64,000 bases of DNA from Delphinapterus leucas (GCF_002288925.2 NW_022098043.1:6186901-6250900); one strand, 5' to 3'. Shown: positions 1 through 12,603, counted from the first letter of the stretch. The notes: generated by a model from the sequence alone, not told the origin. Translations and numbers: made by a program.

Positions 1-1595
1 ACTCTCGTGAAGAGTTCTACAACTGATAATGGTTAACATTTTGGAGCACTTAAACGTGAACTAGGCACCATTCTAAGTGACTATAACGAATGATTTCATC
101 AGTTGAATTCTCACAACAACCCTATGAGATGGTTAATCTTATGTCCATTTTACAGGTGGAGATCTTGAGCCTCATAGATGCTAACTTGTCCAAGGCTGCA
201 CATAGATTTATGAGGGCTGGGACCAAAATGCAGAGTAGAGCTAGGACTTTTATCTGGTCTGTGACCTTGGGCAAATCACCTTCTGCATCTGGGCCTCAGT
301 TTCCCCATGTGTCCAAGGGTTGCAGGAAGAAATGGAGATGGTTGTAGAGTCCTGGCATAGAGAGGCTCAGCAAACTTCAGACTCACCCCAGTGAATGAAT
401 TTAGATTCAGCTCAGAGCTGAGATCCCAGCTCTGCCATGAAGCAGCTGGGTGACCTTGGACAAGTGACCTAGGCTTTCTGAGCCCATTCATAAAATGGGG
501 TGCGGCAAGGAAAAGGTAAGGGGTGCATATAAAGGGGTGCACTGGGGGTCTGGCACTCGAGAGAGGACCTTGGATCCCAGCCCCTCCCCCGCTTCCATCC
601 CTTGCCCCAGCCAGGCTGTGTGGGAAGGGAAGGCACAGGGCAGGAGGGGATTAGCCCAGGGTCCCCCTCCCAGGGCGGCCCTTTTAAGCGTGTTCTCCCC
701 AGGGCTCAGCCGTGCCCCCTCCCAGGCCCCAGGCCAGGCCTGTGTTTGCCGTGGGGATCGGGGCTGGCCAGGCTGGCCTTTCATTCCCGGGCAGCTTTTG
801 CTTGCTTTCCGCTGTGGGGCCAGGCGCCAGCTCTGCCGGGCTCCCCAGGAGCAGATGGGCCTCAGTGGGAAAGCGCCCGGCTGGTCCTAAGAGGATTGGC
901 GCCTTTCTTCCCACCCTTTGTGCTGCTACCCACGGCTGCCCGCGCCCAGCCCACAAAGGCCGCTTGTTTGGCCGCCTCTGGGGGTGCAGGGGTCACAGCT
1001 GACGGTGGCGCCCCTGGAGACGGCGGCACCCCATGTGAGCCGGAGAGCCGGGGGCACCCAGGCTCCAGGGAGGGCAGGAAGTCCTGGGCTACAGGCTACA
1101 CCCCAGGGTTCACTGGAAGCAGGGGTGATGCCTCAGGCAGTCTGTTGGGGGACAGGCCCCGATTTTGTCTTATTTCCGTCACCTGGCAAGTTGATGGCCA
1201 AGCGAGACTTGCTCCCAGGGCCCACAGTGCCCAGCAAAGCTCCCTGCCTTCTTGAAAATGTGGTCGCCCTTTCCTGCTGGCTTGTTCCACGTAGCTGGGT
1301 GGGCCAGGAGGACCTGAGAAAAGGAAGGTTGAGGCCAGGAGAAACTGGAGGGACTTGGCAAACTGAAGCCTGGAGACCCAGGAGGAGCCCCGTTTGAGGC
1401 CAAGCTCCAAGTGAGAGGTGGTAGCTGGGCAGAGAAAAGGACAGGAATTATCTCACCTATGAATTTATTTTAAAAAATAATTGTTGATTGAGTGCCTGCT
1501 CTCTGGTGGGTGCTGAGCAAACAGAGAAATAAGCTGAGGGTCCACTCTGAGGGTCCTCAGTGTGCTAGGGGGACAGATTTGTACGTAATAAGCTC
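1..1595. other. Left-end intergenic sequence, no gene
   Basis: MIR fragments at about 215-335 and 385-505 (plus). The GC-rich stretch at about 600-1100 is repeat-poor and gives long open frames in several frames at once, as expected from base composition. No splice or domain evidence for a gene. Confidence 0.5.
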
Positions 1596-1599
1596 TAGA

Positions 1600-1823
1600 C
1601 CAGGGTTTCCTAGCTTCGGCACTACTGACATTTGGGGACATATAATTCCTTCATGTGGGGGCTATCCTGAGAGTGGTAGGATGTCTAACCATTTTCTTGG
1701 CTTCTCCCCACCAGATCTCAGTAGCACCCCTCCCCACTGCTGTGACAACCAAAAATGTCTCCAGACATTGCCAAAAGTCCTCTAGGGGTGAAATCACTTC
1801 GGTTGAGAACCATTGGTCTAGAC
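1600..1823 (-). mobile_element. MER20-like hAT element
   Basis: A near full-length copy from CAGGGTTTCCTAGCTTCGG to GGTTGAGAACCATTG, including the family-typical AACCAAAAATGTCTCCAGAC. It is oriented opposite to the usual consensus. Confidence 0.7.
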
Positions 1824-1844
1824 TGTAATCCTGGTCATTTGTCT

Positions 1845-2760
1845 ATTCCTTCATTCAACACATGTTTCTTGAGCTCTGAGTGTGTGCCAGGCGCTGTTCT
1901 AGGGCCTTGGGGATACAGCCATAGAGTTATAGGTGTCGAGTTCATTCCCACTGGGATTGCTTGTCGGAGGACGGAGTAAAATATTTCATGCAGGGATGAA
2001 ATGGGGGCCAGGGTTACCCAAGGCTCTTGGAGGAGGTGACATTTAGCCAGGCCTGGAAGGTGGAATAGAAGGTACTGGAACAGAGAAGGTGGGAAAGAGG
2101 ACATTCCAGACTGAATAGGACAGAGTGGTCATCCTGCATTTGTTCCGCAGAGGTTCACAGAGGACCTGCTGCATGCAGGTACAGATAGTCTACAACAGGG
2201 CCCGTCCGGCATGCAGAGGATTTAGGGCATCCAAAGAAGGGTCTCCATCTTGTCTGGAGGCTGCAGAGGCATCAGGAAGGGCTTCCCAGAGCAGAGACAG
2301 CAGCCAAATCTTGAGCCTGAGCAGGCTGGAGCTAGGCAGGCGGGGGTGGGGAGGTGGAGGGGGTGCGGGGAGGCGGAGACGGGGGAAGAGGGAACAGCTC
2401 CTGCACGGGCCATAGTGCCTGAGAGAGCCTGAGGCTTTGGGGGAGGGGCAAGGAGGCTGCTAGGGTAGGAGCAGAGCATTCTGACAGCAGGGGGAGGGAG
2501 ATGAGCCTGGAGAGAAAGGTCGGGGAGAAGGACTCAGTTAAAGAGCTGGACTTTATCCTGGAGGTGCCGGGGAGCCATGGAGGGCATTTGAGCAGGGCTG
2601 ATTTATTTTAGAAAAATCACATGGCTGCCGTGAGATCGGCTGTTCGGGGAGCAGAACGAGAGGCAGGGGACAGTTGTAGAGGTTCAGGAGTGAAATCAAG
2701 GTGGCAGGAGTCTGGAGTGGAGCGGACAGACGCCACAGACACTTAGGAGGTAAAGCATTA
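1845..2760 (+). mobile_element. L2 LINE 3' region
   Basis: A long old LINE-2 stretch: a CATTCAACACATGTTTCTTGAG-type segment at the left, then AGGAGGTGACATTTAGCCAGG, TTTATCCTGGAGGTGCCGG and a TGATTTATTTTAGAAAAATC segment. It is decayed and non-coding; the open frames across it are incidental. Confidence 0.6.
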
Positions 2761-2954
2761 GGATGCGGGCTTGAATGTATGGCTGAGGGAGCTGGAGGCG
2801 GCATCAGGGCAGATTATGGTTGTCTATAAGGAGTGCAGCCCTGAGACGAATCAGCAGATAAAAGACCAAGCAGAGAAAGATATGCCTGTGAATCTCAGGA
2901 TGCAAATTATTTTTGAAACTTTGCTCTCATGCATCATCTTTAAATATGAATAAC

Positions 2955-3205
2955 CAACATTTTTTTAGAGCTTAATGCTGTGCCAGGCACTGTTCTAAGC
3001 GCTTCATGTGCATTAACTCGTTAAGTCCTTGCAATAGCCCTACGAGGGGGATAATTCTTACCATCTTCATTTTGCTGAGAAAGAACTGAGGTATGGAGAG
3101 AGTAAGTCACCTGCCTAAGGTTACACAGCAAGCAAGCGGCTGAGCCAAGATTTTAACTCAGGTAGTCTGGTTCTTCCAGAGACTGTGCTGCTACTATACT
3201 GCCAA
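2955..3205 (-). repeat. MIR, nearly full length
   Basis: A minus-strand MIR: GTGCCAGGCACTGTTCTAAG, then the inverted MIR core (AAGAACTGAGG, TTACACAGCAAG) and a final CTGTGCTGCTACTATACTGCC. Confidence 0.75.
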
Positions 3206-4065
3206 AATGTAGAGTTTGTTTAAAGCCTGCTTAACTTCAGCTATTGATAAAGCCCTGTATCCTTAATATAAAAGTAAAAAAAAAAACAAGCAATGGGATT
3301 ACATTTTATAGGTTGTGGTAGAGGATGTAAACTGGAAAATCACCTTCTGGAATCTCAGCGAAACCCTATACCTTGGCAGTGACTGCCGCCACCTGGTGGC
3401 AGTGTACCCCAAATGGAGGAGCTATGACAAAGGCCACACCCAGTTCCTTTGGGTGTTGAATTTATGAAACCCCAGGCCTGGATGATGAGAGCCTGCTAAA
3501 ACAGGCATTACTATTATGAAAATGTGTCCTCTGTTAGACAGGAAGAAAGAGGCGAGGCCCACAAAGCCCAGGCTGCAGGGTGTGTCCCTGAGGATTGTGA
3601 CTGTGGGTACTTGGGATGGGGTTGCCAGACCTCAGCCACACTCCTTCACCAGTTCCCTAGACGACCAGCATTAGGCATTTCTGAAACAGCTGGTGGGAGC
3701 TAGGGGTGGGGTGGGGTGATACTCTGCAAACACGGGCTGTACCCATGACCCCGACCTTCTAATCCCAGGGCTTAACTGACCTTATTAACTCCACGGGGCT
3801 CCAGAGAGACCCCCCAAATCATTCTCTGTCGAACCACATTCATAAAAATCCTGGTCCTGAGGACTGTGCAGGAAAACCTCCTGCCTGAAGACTGGGGACT
3901 GGAGGTGGTGACCCTTGGATGTGAACCCTCTGCAGGCTGGTGACAGGGCAGAACTGGCCCCACCCCCCTGCCTGCTGAAGGGCAGCGAGGGAGAAAACTG
4001 GGTGAAAGCAGAGCATACTGGGTAGCCTGGCCAGGAGCTGAGCGGTCCAGTCTCCCTCCCCCGCA

Positions 4066-4087
4066 CCCCCCCCCCCCCCCCCCCCCC
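4066..4087. repeat. Poly-C tract (22 C)
   Basis: An uninterrupted run of 22 C on the plus strand. It is prone to length error in sequencing, and the Gly-rich open frames over it are artefacts. Confidence 0.95.
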
Positions 4088-4679
4088 ACCAGCCATGACA
4101 ACTGAAAGGGGGAGGGAAGAGCAGAGGAGAGACCACTTGCCCCTCAGACAATGGAAACCTATTCCAGGTCACACTTGGCCTTGTCCTGAGGGCATTGGGG
4201 TGGTCAGAAGTTCCGGGTTCTTCATACCTTGCAGTATTGGGATTTGGGGGAGCTGTTCTTAGCTCAGGCCAGGCTTGGGAACCCAGAATGGGGGTCACAG
4301 ACAGGATCCCTTCTCCCGGGAAATCCCAACCCTACCAGAGCCTCCTTCCCGGGCTCTCCGACACCCCATCGTAGGCTAATTCCAGATGAAGTTCGGTTCA
4401 TATTCTGAGTGCTGTGCCCCTCCACTGAAGAACTTGACCTTGTAGTGGGAGGTGAGTGGCGCTCGCAGGGAGGAGGCGGCAGTCGCTTTGGGGACAGGCC
4501 AAACATTTTATCAGTAATTTAATATCTGGAGTGCGAACCACTGAACAGAGAACCCGTCAGCTGCCCAGAGCAAGGAGTGGGTCTGGTCCTCATAATGCAG
4601 GGGAGAAGATGGGAGACTGACAGGGACGACCAGGGGCCTCAGGGAAGTTAACCCATTAAGGGCCCTGGGAGGGAGCTAG

Positions 4680-5690
4680 GAGGGCGCAGGTCTGGCTTCC
4701 ACTCTGGGTGTGCCTGCTATGCACCAGATACCGTGTTGCCGTGCACTTACCAGGGGTTTGAACACTTGAACTTGGATGGGAAAGTGTGCCCTGTGGAAGA
4801 GGCACTGGCTTTGAGACCCACAGACCTGAGCTTGGCTCCTGCTAAGTATGTGACACTGGACTAGTGACTCCACTCGTCTGTGCCTTAGTTTCCTTATCCA
4901 TAAAATGGGGATGATGACCAATGGTACCTACATCACAGGTAAGAACTTATTGTCTAGTGACAATAAATATAAAGAATTCAGTGTGGTGCCTGGGACACAG
5001 CAGGTGCTCAATAAAGAGACCTGCTTCCACAACTCTGATGAAGCCCACAACAGCTCTCTGAAGCTCCCAAACTTCCTTTGTGGGGTTGTCCCTGCCACCT
5101 AGCTACACCCTGGCCTCCTCCTCTCTGGCCCCGGAGTGGGGCCTGAAGGGCTTTTGTCACGTTACACACAGCCATGGTCGTGTCTCCTCCTGACACCTGC
5201 TTTAGAACCGTCTCAGGGTTTCTGGGGAGGAGTCCTGTCCAGCTTGGTGACAGGTCCTGGACACAGATCTGGGTCAGATTCCCAGTTCAGCCACATTCTG
5301 GGGAGCACTTCATCTCTCTAGGCCTTCATTTCCTCACCTGCAAGATATGATTAATGAAACACCTTCCTCGTAAAGAGGCTGTCACAATTAATGAAGATCA
5401 TGCTGTACAGAAGCTAGCAGAGAGCCTGGTACACAGTAGGTGCACATTAAATGATTTATCATCATCATTACTTCGGGAGTGCAGCTCAGGGGACACACTC
5501 TCTTAGTCCATGTCCCAGCTCTGCCTTAGCCAAGTTATGTAACCTCCCTGTACCTCAGTTTCCATATCTGCAAAATGGGCGTAATAATAATACCTGCCTC
5601 ATGGGAATTAAATGAGTTAAGATATAGGAAGTGTTTAGAACAGAGCCTGGAACAAAGGAGGAGCACAGTCAATGCCAGCTGCTATTACTC
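4680..5690 (+). repeat. Run of MIR copies
   Basis: Three plus-strand MIRs in series at about 4795-5025, 5250-5470 and 5495-5690. Each shows the CTCAGTTTCC...ATAAAATGGGG core and a GGTGCTCAATAAA-like or related 3' end. Confidence 0.65.
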
Positions 5691-5989
5691 TCTTATTCTG
5701 ACGTTAAGAAGCAATTGGTGAGAAGGAAGCTCAACTCCCCTCCCCTGTCCTCATTCCACCATTCCTAGGTCTGGGACGCAGGTCTCCCAGTGCCACCTTT
5801 ATCTGCGGCTTGGGGCTGCAGCCTGGTGAGCTCACCCCCTGCTCTGGGTTTATCTTTCAGCCTGGCTCCGGGACTCCGAGAGAGCCCAGGGGTTTCTCCC
5901 CGGATGCAGCTCTGCCCTTTGGTTAATCATTAAACTGCCCTTTTCCCTCAGCTCAGTCCCAACCATTGTTTCCTTTCCTGAAAGAAATT

Positions 5990-6330
5990 CAATGTCCCTG
6001 AGTTGAGGTGGCCCAGAGATCACCAGGTCCAGCCTCCTCATGTTACAGATGGGAAACTGAGGCTCAAGAGGGAAAGCCACACGCCAAGTGGATGTTCAGG
6101 CCGGAACTTGAACCCAGGTCTCTAGCTCCCAGTCCAGTGCCCTTTCTCTGCATCAAGTTGTCTCTGAGAGTCTGGCCATAACTTGCGCCCAATGCTACTG
6201 ATGGGCACATGGAGGCCCAGAGATATGAGGGGACTGGCCTGAAGTCCCACAGCCCATGGCCTGGGTGAGGTAGGGGGCCAGGATTGAAATCCAGGCCTAG
6301 GGAGCATCAGAATCTCAGTAGCTCTATGCC
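5990..6330 (-). repeat. MIR fragments, minus strand
   Basis: Contains TTACAGATGGGAAACTGAGGC, the inverted MIR core, then a second, weaker unit at about 6150-6300. Confidence 0.6.
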
Positions 6331-6434
6331 CTGTCCACCAGGGCCAGCAAGGACATGGGCAGGCCAGGCTTCAGCCTCATCACAGTGCTCCCGAAGGAAG
6401 AGCCTGGACAGACCAGGGATCAGCCCCCCATTTT

Positions 6435-6735
6435 TTTTTAAAATAAATTTATTTATTTGTTTATTTATTTATGGCTGTGTTGGGTCTTTGTTTCTGTGCG
6501 AGGGCTTTCTCTAGTTGCAGCGAGTGGGGGCCACTCTTCATCGCGGTGTGCGGGTCTCTCACTGTCGCGGCCTCTCCCGTTGCGGAGCACAGGCTCCAGA
6601 CGTGCAGGCTCAGTAGTTGTGGCTCACGGGCTTAGTTGCTCCGCAGCATGTGGGATCTTCCCAGACCAGGGCTCGAACCCGTGTCCCCTGCATTGGCAGG
6701 CAGATTCCCAACCACTGCGCCACCAGGGAAGCCCT
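6435..6735 (-). mobile_element. CHR-family SINE (long form)
   Basis: A tRNA-derived SINE in minus orientation, with a T/A-rich tail at the left and GCCACCAGGGAAGCCCT at the right. It is flanked by a 12-base duplication with one mismatch (6423-6434 and 6736-6747). Confidence 0.88.
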
Positions 6736-6974
6736 GCCCCCTATTTTATAGTCCCAGAGAGCAGAGTCACTTACCTGAGGTCACAGTGAGTCAATGACTC
6801 TGGAACCAGTGCACCTGCCTCTTACTCTGCTCCCATTATCTATTTTTAATGTCCTTTCACTAAGGATCTCAAAGTCCCTACCAGCTCGGATCCAGCTAAA
6901 GGGACATTCTCTGAGCATCTCTGCAGACAAAGTGTGCAGCTCAATTCCCCAGTGTCCACGTCTCTACTTTCCTG

Positions 6975-7880
6975 GTTGCCATGAACACCTGCTCTGTGCA
7001 AGGCACTATCCTGGGTACCTTACAAAAGTTATCCCTTATCTTCTTAACAGCCCGTGGCACATAGATTATTGTTCTTATTTTATAGATAAGAAGAAGGCTC
7101 AAAGGGCATAGGTGACTCCAGGTCACACAATTGTGGTTGGGCCTGGTTGGGGGCAGACTGTCCCACTCGCCACCCCTCGCAGGCCCCATACAGGTTTCCA
7201 GCACTGAGAAACAGGAGGAATGAAGACATGTTTTTCAGGTCTCCTTCCCTGGAAACCAGCTGGGGCGGGTCCCTGCAAGGCTGACATTTATGTCCTGTCT
7301 TTAATCACATTAGCTGACATGTTCTAAACAAGGTCTGCAGATGACTTTTTAACAAGGGCCCAGCTGTCTCTCCCAAGGAAACCTGTGCCTATGGGGAGAG
7401 CTGCCCCGACGGGTGCGAACTCAGGAGCCAGAGCCTGCAGACAGCCCACACCGCGGTGCCGCCCACATGCCCGCTGCAAACCCAGGCTGGGGGGAGAAAG
7501 GGAAGTTTGTCCCAAGGTGGGCGCCAGACTTTTCCATGTGCAAAGCTTGTTCTCCTCTTGCAGCTTCTCCGAACCCTACAGCAAGCAATAGTCTCATTTT
7601 TCAGATGAAGATGCCAACGTTTGTTGAGGATCTGCTGTGTGTCAGGTGTGGAATGTGGTTCTTTATAAAAACCACTCTTAATTGTGTGCCTACTACAGAC
7701 CAGTCAGGTGCTTTACACGCACTAGCTCACTTAGCATTCATGCCAATATTAGCCAATACAGCTCCATCTTACAGCCGAGGAAACAAAAGCTCAGGGTTGA
7801 GCTGACTTCCTTTCCCAAGGTCACCCAGCTAGAACGTGGCAAAGCTGGATTTGAACCAGGTGGGGCTCTTGTGAGAAGCC
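6975..7880 (-). repeat. Two minus-strand MIRs with unique sequence between
   Basis: MIRs at about 6975-7200 and 7610-7880. Each has a left GCAAGGCACTATCCTGG or CACTAGCTCACTTAG-type segment and the inverted core. The stretch at 7200-7600 is not repeat-like, and I see no gene in it. Confidence 0.6.
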
Positions 7881-9580
7881 AATGAGGGAATGTACACAAA
7901 GCATCGGGCAAGGTGCCCGATGCACAGTAGGTGCTCCGTGTACTGTATTTTGCTTCTTCTGCCCTCTTTCTGCCGATGGCTTGTTTACATTCTCCCTGCT
8001 CCCCTGGATGCTGTAAGGGCTTATAGGGACAAATACGTGACAAGAGGCACACATGAGAAGAATCTGAAAAAGACAACGTGAAAATGAGGTAGGGGAGGCA
8101 GGAAGATATGGAACAGAAGTGAGGAAGGAGGCTTCCAAGAAAATATGTTCCATCAGATGTGCCCACTCGCTGCTGGTGCGTCTGTTTGGAGACGCTAGGG
8201 GCTCAGTTCTCTTTGCATCATTGGGGAATAAGCCCCAGTCTCCTTGAATGCAAATGGGGGTGACAATGCCCACATCAGGGAGGGGGCAGGGGAGATTGTC
8301 ATGAGGATTAAATGGGTTAATGTCTGTATGATATTCATGATCTCAGTTAAGTTTCTCCTGCTGGCCTGTCTTTGTTTCCCCTGGAAATGTCAAGTCTTCC
8401 CAAGGAAATTGTCCCAAGGGCCTACGAAACATTACTGCCTTCCCTCTCATTCTGGGCAGGACATGATTTTGGCATTCCTTCCATCTTGCCTTTCTTCCTT
8501 CCATTCAACAACTATTTATTGAGCCTATATTATGTATATCTGTCTCCAGACCTTGTACTCTCTGGAGTGAGAAATATTCATCAATCAATTAGTTAACTAA
8601 CACACATATGCTTTCATTCATTCATTTGATAAACATAAATCTTCTGGGCTCTCTGAGCTGTGACGTGTCTGTTTCTGGCCTCTTTTGTTTCCTTCTGGGT
8701 CCTGGCTATGGTCTGTATAGATGAGGATGCTGGAAAATTGAGGTGTGTTGGGGGACTTGGCCACTGTGTCCTCCCTGGTCAGTGACCCGGTAATAACTCT
8801 TCTCCCTTTTCCTATGGGTGTCACAAGCCCTCCTAAGGTTCCTAATCCGTAGGCTTGGGGCTGGCCCGAGAATCTCTGTCACAGGTGGGTCTAATGCAGC
8901 TGATCTAGTTCAAGCCCCTCCTTCTGTGGGGAAGTCTGAGGCTCAGAGAGGGGTAGCAACTTGTCTGAGGTCACACACTAAGTCAGATTCCGAGGCCAGC
9001 CTGGAACTGGGAGCTCTCGGCTTCCCATCCAGGGCACTTCCTGCTCTGCCAGGCCCCCTCACTGTGGGTGTCCCTCCCTGGGTGGGCCCTGCTGGATTTC
9101 TCGAACAACACCCTTTTCTCTTACATCTGGCCAACAGGGTTGTCTATGAGAATGCCTCCTGGCTACGTGCAAAAATAAACGCAGCTCGTAGCCTGCTCTG
9201 AAAGGAGGGTGTGTGTTTGTGTGCGTGTTGGGTAGTGGGGGGAAAGGCAGGGCACCTGGTGCCCATTGTCAGCAGGAGACCAGAAAAGCAAAGATGTGGG
9301 GGAGAAACAGGAGCCAGACCCGCAGTGCTCGGAGCAAGGGGTGATCAGCATCGGAGAGATGGACCCTCCGCTCTTCATCCTTTCCTGTGTCTGCCTGCGT
9401 ACTTGCTCACCATCCCCAGCAGAACATAATCACATGACCACAGTGGCAACAATAACAGTAAGAGGTTCTTCACTGAGTGCTTGCCAGATACCACCAGCTC
9501 CTGTGCTAACCGCTGCCCGTGGGTGAGAGAAATCCAGTTCACGGCAGGTCAACAGACTGAGCCAGGGCCCCTAACCCTGC
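7881..9580. other. Intergenic, MIR and L2 fragments, no gene
   Basis: Holds a plus-strand MIR 3' half at about 8230-8345, a TCCATTCAACAACTATTTATTGAG (L2/MIR-type) segment at about 8495-8600, and a minus-strand MIR core at about 8885-9010. Open frames here are short and show no domain. Confidence 0.55.
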
Positions 9581-9584
9581 CACT

Positions 9585-9745
9585 TAAAGTGTGGTCCCTG
9601 GTCCAGCAGCATAAACTTCCCCGGGGAGCTTGTTAGAAAAGCAAATTCTCAGGCCCCACCCCAAGCCTGCTGCATTAGAAAATGCATTTTACCAAGACCC
9701 TGGGTGGGTTTTGTGCACATTAGAGTTTGAGGAGCCCTGCACCAT
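9585..9745. mobile_element. MER5A-like element
   Basis: AAAGTGTGGTCCCTGGTCCAG, GCAAATTCTCAGGCCCCACC and GAGTTTGAGGAGCCC match the MER5A layout. Confidence 0.7.
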
Positions 9746-9779
9746 CACAGCACCCCAGTTCCAATGACAGCCCACCAAT

Positions 9780-9995
9780 GATAACTATAACTAATACTTG
9801 TGGATAACTTTCTGCATGCCAGGGGCTCTGCCCATAGAATCCCACTTAACCCTCATCAGATTTCTGGCGTGTATATGATTATCACCCTCATATTACAGAT
9901 GAGGAAACTGTAACTCAGAGAGGTTAAGTAATTAGCCTGAGAACACACAGCCTATAAGTGGCAGAGGTGGGAATTGAATACAGCCTCTCTGTCCT
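9780..9995 (-). repeat. MIR, minus strand
   Basis: TATTACAGATGAGGAAACTG, AGAGGTTAAGTAATTAGCC and AACACACAGCCTATAAGTGG give a clear inverted MIR core. Confidence 0.75.
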
Positions 9996-10184
9996 TCCGG
10001 TTCCTGAGCTCCCAGGCTTTCCTCCCTCACTACGTTTCTCATTTTGTGTAGGTCCCAACAGAAAAGAAATTTGTTTTCCCTTCTTTCCTCAACCCCCTGT
10101 AGCTCACTGACTCCTGTGAGCCGAGGCTGAGCTACTACTGGTCACCGCTTTCATGTCTAGCAGCTTAGCCTTCTCACTGGGAGC

Positions 10185-11035
10185 AAAGGTCCACCTGTAC
10201 TAGAATCACCAGGGGTGTTTGAGAAAAGTGCAGATTCCTGGGGCTTCCAGGTCCTACGGAATCAGAACCTCTGGGATGGGGCCTAGACACCAGCAAGTTT
10301 CCAGGGGATTTCGTTGCCTACCAGAATTGGAGACCCAGTGCCTCTTGTCACTCAGGGTAGGAATTGCAATGCCTAATTTACAGTCAAAGACAATGAGGCC
10401 CAGAGAGTTTTTCTGTCAATGTCCCAAGGTTGGAACCTGGCAGAGTAGCCTAATGGAAGGTGAACTGACTTGGGAATCAGGCAGTTCTGGGTTCAAGTTC
10501 CTGCTCTTCCCTTTCCAAGCCTGGAGCCATAACTTGGTCTAGAGCAGAATGGCAAATCCAGCCCACAGACTGTGTGCAACTTGCTAGCTAAGAATGGTTT
10601 TTACATTTCTAAATGGTTGAAAAAAAATCAAAAGAAAAATATTTTGTGACTTGAAAATTATGTAAAATTCAAATTCCAGTGTGCTTAAAGATTGATTGGA
10701 ACAGAGCCATGCTCATTTATTTATATATTGTCTGTGGCTGTCTTCATGCTACAGAGCAGGGTTGAGCAGTTGCAACAGAGCCTGTATGGCCACCAAACCT
10801 AAAATAATTCCTATCGGGCACTTTACAGAAAAAGTTTGGCAGCCCCTGGTGTACAGCAGTGATTCTCAAACTTTAGCTGCATCAAAATCACCTGGAGGGC
10901 TTGTTTTAAAACACAGAATGTGGGGCCCCATCACCAGATTTTCTGATTCACCCAATCTGGGGTGGGGACAGAGAACCTGTATTTCTAACAGGCTCCCAGG
11001 TGATGCTGATGCTGGAGCCACGCTTTGAAGACCCT
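10185..11035. mobile_element. Cluster of hAT-type DNA transposon remnants
   Basis: Two MER5A-like copies (about 10185-10330 and 10855-11035, the latter with AGTGATTCTCAAACTTTAG) flank a 300-base element at about 10548-10850. That element has GGAACAGAGCCATGCTCATT and ACAGAAAAAGTTTGGCAGCCCC, a common mammalian DNA-transposon repeat whose family name I do not assign. A MIR core lies at about 10365-10520. Confidence 0.55.
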
Positions 11036-11774
11036 GGTTTAGAGGAACTTGGGTCTTCAAAGCTGATGCTCAGCCCCACCCCAGAAGCTTGTAGCCCGCC
11101 CAGGGAGTGAGATAGGCTTGGGGAGAACGGAGGGAGGAGGCAGGAGCTCCAGGTCCCATCTCAGCTGCCCGTCCACCAGCTCCTCTTCCAGGCTGTCCTT
11201 CTCCTGGTGTCTGCTCCCCCCTGGTGGCAGCAAGCCTGGAGCTGGCCTGGCGAGTCCAGCCTTGACAGATAATCCTTTCACATTTCAAAGCCTTCAAAGT
11301 TTACACATCCTTTCCCCTAGGGAATCCACTTTGAGGAATTTAATCCAAGAGAAGAATCACCGATACATACCAGCGTGCGCACTGCATCGTTTGTTTGTAA
11401 GCAGGTAATATAGAAGACCAGGGCAGTCACTTGACGTGGTCGCACAGCTGGTAAAGAGTTCAGGCAGGATTTGATCTTAAGTCTGTCTGACTCAAGAGGC
11501 AGTGCCCTCACCTGCCACACCACACAGCCCCTCAGGGACCTCCTGCCTGCTGTGGGGAGCAGTGACTCCGAAGCCAAACTGCCTTGTGTCGAATGCTCAT
11601 TGTATTACTTACTAGTTGTGTAACATCAGGCAAAAGCCACTTAACTGCTCTGTGCCTTGATGTTCCCCTCTGTGAAAGGGGGACATGATTGTAAAGGTCA
11701 CCAAGCATCAGGTACTCTGTGAGCTGTTATTATTATTACTTATCAAGCCCCCACCTTCCTTCTTTGCTTTCACC
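11036..11774. other. Intergenic with two MIR fragments, no gene
   Basis: A minus-strand MIR at about 11395-11540 and a plus-strand MIR at about 11575-11745. The GC-rich stretch at 11040-11260 is not recognised. Confidence 0.5.
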
Positions 11775-11790
11775 CTCCTTTCCTCTTCTT

Positions 11791-11925
11791 CTGTTTTTTG
11801 GTTTTTTGTTTGTTTGTTTTTTGGCTGCATGGCATGTGGGATCTTAGTTCCCTGACAAGGGATTGAACCGGTACCCCCAGCCTTGGAAGCACGGAGCCTT
11901 AACAACTGGACCGCCAGGAAAGTCC
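11791..11925 (-). mobile_element. Short CHR-type SINE
   Basis: A short tRNA-derived SINE in minus orientation, with a T-rich tail at the left and CCAGGAAAGTCC at the right. The 16-base target duplication CTCCTTTCCTCTTCTT (11775-11790 and 11926-11941) has one mismatch. Confidence 0.85.
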
Positions 11926-12165
11926 CTCCTTTTCTCTTCTTAATTGGCTCAAAGCTTGTGGGTCACTGGGAGGGGCACGCCCATCTGGATGGACTAGGGT
12001 GGAGGTGGAGAATCAAGGATAGAGCACTGTAGCCAGGAGGTGGCAGACAAGGTGGAGCCGCCCATACTGCTCTAGGAACTGCCCAGCCAACCCTGCAGTC
12101 TGGGCAGAAGGGCACAGAGTTTAACACATGGATCCCTGGGTTACATAGGCCTGGATCTACATTCT

Positions 12166-12603
12166 ATTTTTTTTAAGATTTATTTATTTATTTATTATTT
12201 GTTTATTTTTGGCTGCATCGGGTCTTAGTTGCAGCACGCGGGATCTTCGTTTAGGCAGGCAGGATCTTTCCTTGCATTGCGCAGACTCATCGTTGCGGCG
12301 CACGGGCTTCTCTCTAGTTGTGACGTGTGGGTTTTCTCTCTCTAGTTGTGGCGCACTGGCTCCAGGGCGTGTGGGCTCTGTAGCTGTGGCATGTGGGCTC
12401 CAGAGCGCGTGGGCCCTATAGTTTTGCCGCACGCAGTCTCTCTAGTTGAGGCACGCAAGCTCAGTAGTGTGGCGTGCAGGCTTATTTTCCCCACGGCATG
12501 TGGGATCTTAGTTCCCTGACCAGGGATGGAACCCATGTCCCCTGCATTGGAAGGTGCCTGCATTGGAAGGCGGATTCTTTACCATTGGACCACTAGGGAA
12601 GTC
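12166..12603 (-). mobile_element. Long CHR-type SINE
   Basis: A tRNA-derived SINE with an extended body (about 438 bases) and internally repeated TTGTGGCGCACTGGCT-like units. It is in minus orientation. The target duplication CCTGGATCTACATTCT (12150-12165 and 12604-12619) has one mismatch. A partial internal duplication near 12540-12580 (CCTGCATTGGAAGG twice) is visible. Confidence 0.87.

Noticed and set aside
602..1255. A 217-codon open frame on the plus strand near the left end.
   Set aside because: Base-composition effect: several frames are open at once, with Pro/Gly/Ala-rich products and no recognisable domain.
3785..4101. Gly-rich open frames around 4066-4087.
   Set aside because: Produced by translating a 22-base C run; not a protein signal.
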